From positions 62,001 to 126,000 of the forward strand of contig NZ_JAOQKI010000001.1 of NCBI RefSeq assembly GCF_025567465.1: 64,000 nucleotides of DNA, given 5' to 3'. A model generated the notes under the pieces. It did not search any database and had not been told where the DNA came from. It saw nothing but the letters and a program-made list of their open reading frames with translations. The stretch comes from Roseburia_C amylophila (GTDB lineage Bacteria > Bacillota > Clostridia > Lachnospirales > Lachnospiraceae). The position numbers and the translations under genes are program-made. This document shows, piece after piece, positions 60,103 to 64,000 of the stretch. Within the stretch, counting starts at the first letter, position 1. Each line of letters opens with the position of its first letter.

Positions 60103-62673
60103 ATGAATAAGCAACAATTAGCAGCTAGAATTTGGGAATCCGCAAATAAGATGCGTTCTAAAATTGAGGCAAATGAGTACAAAGATTATATTCTGGGATT
60201 TATTTTCTATAAATTTTTGTCAGAAAAGGAAGTAAAATATCTTAAAGAAAATGATTGGACAGATGAATATTTGTCTGAATTGACGGAAGAAGATACAGAG
60301 ACGGTTGAGAGCATACAGAAGAATCTGGGTTATTTCATTTCATATGAAAATTTGTTTTCAACATGGCTTGAAAAAAATAGGGATTTTAGTGTTCAGAATG
60401 TTAGAGATGCACTTTCTGCGTTTAGCCGTTTGATAAATCCAGCACACAAAAAAGTATTTGAAGGAGTATTTGATACACTTCAGACAGGACTGTCCAAGTT
60501 AGGTGATAGTGCAGCATCACAATCGAAATCTATTAGTGACCTTATTCAGTTGATTAGGGATATTCCAATGGATGGAAAACAAGGTTATGATGTTCTGGGA
60601 TTTATTTATGAATATCTGATAGAAAAATTTGCAGCAAATGCAGGAAAAAAAGCGGGCGAATTTTATACACCACATGAAGTGTCATTGCTTATGTCTGAGA
60701 TTGTGGCAAATCATTTGAAGGATAGGGATAAAATTGAAATATATGATCCGACGAGCGGTTCCGGTTCGTTACTAATCAACATTGGTAAGAGTGCATCTAA
60801 ATATATTTCGGGAGAAAATAAAGTTAAATATTATGCTCAGGAATTGAAACAAAATACATATAATCTGACGCGAATGAATTTGGTTATGCGTGGCATTGAG
60901 GCAGACAATATTGTGACAAGGAATGGCGATACTTTGGAAGATGATTGGCCGTATTTTGATGAGAATGATCCGATTGGAAGTTATAATCCGCTTTATGTGG
61001 ATGCTGTTGTATCAAATCCACCATATTCTCAGGCTTGGAATCCGGTTGATAAGGAAACAGATCCGAGATATGCCGGATATGGAATAGCACCAAAAGGAAA
61101 GGCTGACTATGCATTTTTATTGCATGACTTGTATCACATTAAACCAGATGGAATAATGACGATAGTACTTCCACATGGTGTATTGTTCCGTGGTGGCGAG
61201 GAAGGAGAAATCCGTAAAAATTTAATTGAAAAAAATAAAATAGATACGATTATAGGATTGCCAGCTAATATTTTCTATGGAACAGGTATTCCAACAATCA
61301 TTATGGTATTAAAGCAAAAAAGAATAAATAATGATATCTTGATTATTGATGCATCAAAAGGATTTATGAAAGATGGGAAAAACAATAAACTTCGTGTATC
61401 TGATATAAAAAGAATAGTAGATGTAGTAACTGCCAGAGAAAGTGTATACAAATTCTCGCGTGTGGTAAGCAGGGATGAAATTAGAAAAAATGATTACAAC
61501 CTTAATATTCCAAGATATGTTGATTCTTCAGAAGAAGCAGAGTCATGGGATATCTATGCATCTATGTTTGGTGGACTTCCAATTTCGGAAATAGATAAAT
61601 TGGATAAATATTGGAAAGCATTTCCTTTGCTTAGGGAAGAGCTTTTTGAAAACAGCTCCAAAGGATATTGTCAGCTTGCGAGGAATGATATTAAAAAAAG
61701 TATAAAGGAACATTCAGATGTCAAAAACTTCGAAAAGAAATTTCAAAAAGCATTTCAGAGTTTTGATAAGTATTTATATGATAAATTAATTGTAAATATA
61801 AATGAAAGCAGTGTTTTGAAATCAGAGGAAATGCTTTCAGAAGAGATGTTCAAACGATTGGAAGATATTCCACTTATAGATAAATATGAAGCTTATCAAT
61901 TACTGGATGATGATTGGACAGAAATTGCTGTAGATTTGGAAATTATCCAAACGGAAGGAACTGAAGCAATTAAAAAAGTTGATCCACTTATGGTAACAAA
62001 AAAGAAGGCTGGAAAGGAACAGGAAGTACAGGACGGATGGAAAGGACATATTATTCCTTTTGAATTGGTTCAAAATACAATACTATCGGAAGAAAAAGAA
62101 AGAATAAAAGCCCAAGAAAACAGATTGTCAGAAATAGCTTCTGAATATGAAGAAATCTTTGATTCTCTTACAGAAGAAGAAAAAGGATTTGATTTTGTAA
62201 GTGAAGATGGTTGGGTAATTTCTGAAGTTAAGAGAGCATTGAAATCCGATAGTATAGAATTGGAAACCAAGGAGAAGCTGGAGACTATTGCAAAAATTAA
62301 TGATGAAGAAAAGTCATTGAAGGCAGAAATAAAAACGAAGAGTGCATCATTGGAAACAAAAACAAAGGATATCATTGAAAATCTTTCTGATGAACAGGCT
62401 AGTGAACTTCTTAAAGCTAAATGGATAATTCCACTTATTCAAAATATCATGCAGCTTCCAGATAGAATTATCAAAGAATTAGTAGCTAATATTGAATTAT
62501 TAGAAAAGAAGTATGAGACTACATTTGAAGAAATTGAAAATGAAATTACAGAAACTGAAAAAGTGATTTCCGGGATGATTGATGAACTTGAAGGTAGTGA
62601 ATCTGATATGCTTGGACTTAAGGAGTTAAAAAAATTGTTGGGAGGTGTACAAAATGACGAAAGAAAATGGTAA
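60103..62673 (+). CDS. hsdM: Type I restriction-modification system methyltransferase subunit
   Basis: 856 residues from the ATG at 60103 (AAGGAGAAGG upstream; the TTG at 60061 is unlikely). HsdM N-terminal helices (A-R-I-W-E-S-A-N-K-M-R), then the N6-adenine methylase core: motif I D-P-T-S-G-S-G-S-L and motif IV S-N-P-P-Y (about 180-460). The last 370 or so residues are Glu/Lys-rich and largely coiled coil, contacting the specificity subunit. It overlaps hsdS by 20 bases. The nuclease subunit HsdR is not in the window; it could lie beyond the right edge. Confidence 0.92.
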   Translation: MNKQQLAARIWESANKMRSKIEANEYKDYILGFIFYKFLSEKEVKYLKENDWTDEYLSELTEEDTETVESIQKNLGYFISYENLFSTWLEKNRDFSVQNVRDALSAFSRLINPAHKKVFEGVFDTLQTGLSKLGDSAASQSKSISDLIQLIRDIPMDGKQGYDVLGFIYEYLIEKFAANAGKKAGEFYTPHEVSLLMSEIVANHLKDRDKIEIYDPTSGSGSLLINIGKSASKYISGENKVKYYAQELKQNTYNLTRMNLVMRGIEADNIVTRNGDTLEDDWPYFDENDPIGSYNPLYVDAVVSNPPYSQAWNPVDKETDPRYAGYGIAPKGKADYAFLLHDLYHIKPDGIMTIVLPHGVLFRGGEEGEIRKNLIEKNKIDTIIGLPANIFYGTGIPTIIMVLKQKRINNDILIIDASKGFMKDGKNNKLRVSDIKRIVDVVTARESVYKFSRVVSRDEIRKNDYNLNIPRYVDSSEEAESWDIYASMFGGLPISEIDKLDKYWKAFPLLREELFENSSKGYCQLARNDIKKSIKEHSDVKNFEKKFQKAFQSFDKYLYDKLIVNINESSVLKSEEMLSEEMFKRLEDIPLIDKYEAYQLLDDDWTEIAVDLEIIQTEGTEAIKKVDPLMVTKKKAGKEQEVQDGWKGHIIPFELVQNTILSEEKERIKAQENRLSEIASEYEEIFDSLTEEEKGFDFVSEDGWVISEVKRALKSDSIELETKEKLETIAKINDEEKSLKAEIKTKSASLETKTKDIIENLSDEQASELLKAKWIIPLIQNIMQLPDRIIKELVANIELLEKKYETTFEEIENEITETEKVISGMIDELEGSESDMLGLKELKKLLGGVQNDERKW

Positions 62674-63289
62674 ACCTCAAATTAGATTTGCAAAATTCAA
62701 GGATACTTGGGAACAGCGTAAGGTTTCTGAGATAGCTATAGAAAAATTATCGAATGGCATAATGAATAATCAGTCAGACGATGAAACAGGAGTGAAGCAT
62801 ATTAATGTAATTAATATGTATGACACTGACAAAATTCATCCAGAGAAATTGACATTCAGTAATTATGATGAAGAAGCTGTAAAAAAATGCAACGTAGAGT
62901 TTGGAGATATTTTTTTAACAAGAAGTTCCTTGAAACCTGAAGGTATTGCTGAAGCCAATGTATTGCTGGATTCTGGACATTTTGTATATGACGATCATCT
63001 TATAAGACTTAAGGTTAACAAAGAAAAATATGATCCATTTTTTGTTAAACTCAATTTATCTGGAAATGCTTTTAAAAGGCAATTTATTGTAAGGGCAAAG
63101 ACAACGGCATTTACGACAATTGGACAGGAAGATATTTCAGAATGTTTAGGATTCTTTCCTAAAAAAGAAGAGCAGCAACAAATTGGTGAATACTTTATGA
63201 CCCTCGACCATCTCATCACTCTTCATCAGCGTGAGCTGGAAAAATTGAAAATACTAAAAAAAGCGTGTCTTGAAAAGATGTTTGTATAG
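62654..63289 (+). CDS. hsdS: Type I restriction-modification specificity subunit, half-size (single TRD)
   Basis: 211 residues from the ATG at 62654 (GGGAGGTGTACAAA upstream). Starts with the conserved F-K-D-T-W-E-Q-R-K-V-S-E-I, one target-recognition domain, and ends with the conserved-region helix L-D-H-L-I-T-L-H-Q-R-E-L-E-K-L. Full HsdS proteins have two such units (about 400 residues). A half-subunit would have to dimerise and read a symmetric site, or the second half has been lost or moved. No second TRD follows within the window. Confidence 0.85.
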   Translation: MTKENGKPQIRFAKFKDTWEQRKVSEIAIEKLSNGIMNNQSDDETGVKHINVINMYDTDKIHPEKLTFSNYDEEAVKKCNVEFGDIFLTRSSLKPEGIAEANVLLDSGHFVYDDHLIRLKVNKEKYDPFFVKLNLSGNAFKRQFIVRAKTTAFTTIGQEDISECLGFFPKKEEQQQIGEYFMTLDHLITLHQRELEKLKILKKACLEKMFV

Positions 63290-63302
63290 GAGAAGTGAGA
63301 AT

Positions 63303-63956
63303 ATGGAAAAAATAATTTTATATCATGGGACTTCAGATAAAAAAGTCGTACCACAATATGGATTGGGTGAAGAGAAACATGATTACGGAAAAGGTTTCTA
63401 TCTTACTGAGAATGTTGAACTTGCAAAAGAGTGGGCTGTTTGTAAACCAGATGAAAAGAACGGATGGGTTCATAAGTACGAATTGGAAATTACTAATTTG
63501 AAAATATTAGATTTTCAACAACACAATGTTTTGGCCTGGTTAGCAGAATTAATGAAGCATCGAGATGCAGCAGACACCAAGCGTTATAGAATTTTAGCCC
63601 AAAAGTTTATTGAAAAGTACGGAATGGATACAAGTCAATATGATGTTATCAAAGGTTGGAGAGCTAATGCATCATATTTTTATGTGGCAAAAGAGTTTGT
63701 CCGCGATAATATTGATATAGAAATTCTCGAGGAGTTATTATCGTTGGGCGGTCTTGGTATTCAATATTGTATAAAATCAGAGTTAGCATATTCAAAGTTA
63801 GAAGAAGTAGACGCAGAATTGATGAGTGTTAATTATAATGAATTCAATGATAAATATAATCAAAGAGACGTAGTCGCAAGGAAAAATATGCGTGAGCTTG
63901 TTAACTCAGATGCAAATAAGGTAACCAATGTGTTTAGCACATTATTTGAGAGGTGA
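63303..63956 (+). CDS. DUF3990 domain protein
   Basis: 217 residues from the ATG at 63303 (AGGAGAAGTGAGAAT upstream). The N-terminus I-L-Y-H-G-T-S followed by Y-G-K-G-F-Y-L-T-E-N-V-E-L-A-K-E-W-A is the DUF3990 signature, which resembles the nucleotide-binding part of ADP-ribosyltransferase folds; similar genes travel with small partner genes and defence loci. Activity unproven. It lies 13 bases behind hsdS, within the restriction-modification operon. Confidence 0.75.
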   Translation: MEKIILYHGTSDKKVVPQYGLGEEKHDYGKGFYLTENVELAKEWAVCKPDEKNGWVHKYELEITNLKILDFQQHNVLAWLAELMKHRDAADTKRYRILAQKFIEKYGMDTSQYDVIKGWRANASYFYVAKEFVRDNIDIEILEELLSLGGLGIQYCIKSELAYSKLEEVDAELMSVNYNEFNDKYNQRDVVARKNMRELVNSDANKVTNVFSTLFER

Positions 63957-63961
63957 TTGAA

Positions 63962-64000
63962 TTGAGAGCATATTCAGATGCATATTTAAATGATGTAGTT
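63962..64000 (+). CDS. Start of a further gene, cut by the window edge
   Basis: TTG at 63962 with AGGTGA 5 bases upstream begins an open frame (R-A-Y-S-D-A-Y-L-N-D-V-V) to the window end. Spacing of 5 bases from the DUF3990 stop suggests a coupled partner gene, as DUF3990 genes usually have. Only 13 codons are visible. Confidence 0.45.
   Translation, partial: MRAYSDAYLNDVV

Overview
The window looks like a chromosomal segment of an anaerobic, low-G+C member of the Clostridia, most likely a gut Lachnospiraceae (Roseburia/Agathobacter/Blautia-like). This rests on the strong AGGAGG-type ribosome binding sites, the AT-rich intergenic DNA with clear sigma-A promoters, the YesN/YesM-type sugar regulation, a BceRSAB module, a soluble [FeFe]-hydrogenase-like receptor and Gram-positive sorting signals. 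I saw no rRNA, tRNA, CRISPR array or complete insertion sequence.

Layout. 1-3.2 kb: tail of a sigma-70-type factor cut by the window edge, then a scrambled patch (a TPR gene fragment and an ORF6N phage-type gene, both missing their 5' ends at a head-to-head junction) and a small membrane protein. 3.4-14.2 kb: a galactose/glucose-type ABC transporter (binding protein, MglA, MglC), followed by a YesN/YesM two-component system, two further sugar-binding proteins and an unknown protein. The transporter's binding protein appears to be a circular permutant of MglB; a normally ordered MglB homologue lies 8 kb downstream. 14.4-21.3 kb: a soluble hydrogenase-like chemoreceptor, an ECF S component, a wall-anchored protein and a SulP transporter. 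21.4-24.4 kb: a hybrid histidine kinase and a rhodanese-like protein without its active-site Cys. 24.7-31 kb: a complete F1Fo ATP synthase operon (B-E-F-H-A-G-D-C). 31-37.4 kb: an Rpn-type protein lacking its nuclease core, an HD protein, a GH3 remnant, a small kinase-like ATPase, a cluster of hairpins, a phosphopantetheinyl transferase, a HAD phosphatase, an RpiR regulator, a 38-residue ORF and an ABM protein. 37.6-41.8 kb: a heterodimeric ABC exporter divergent from a MarR regulator, with palindromic operator candidates between them. 41.9-46.6 kb: NfeD, patatin, GPH permease, D-2-hydroxyacid dehydrogenase and a Zn-phospholipase-C-like protein. 46.61-47.06 kb: a non-coding imperfect palindrome of about 447 bp. 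47.25-51.2 kb: a flippase-like protein (apparently starting at ATT), TraX and an LTA-synthase-like enzyme. 51.3-55.9 kb: a BceRSAB peptide-resistance module. 56-59 kb: a solute-binding lipoprotein with a hybrid kinase. 59.2-64 kb: a small membrane protein, an XRE regulator, and a type I methylase with a half-size specificity subunit and a DUF3990 protein.

How the parts work together. In the sugar region, extracellular binding proteins probably feed the ABC importer and report sugar to the YesM kinase. In the exporter, Bce and SBP/kinase regions, sensing and transport genes are adjacent and probably co-regulated. The window edges, the 1-3 kb patch, the 31-34 kb patch and the restriction-modification end look like the accessory, rearranged parts; the ATP synthase and the metabolic stretches look like core genome.
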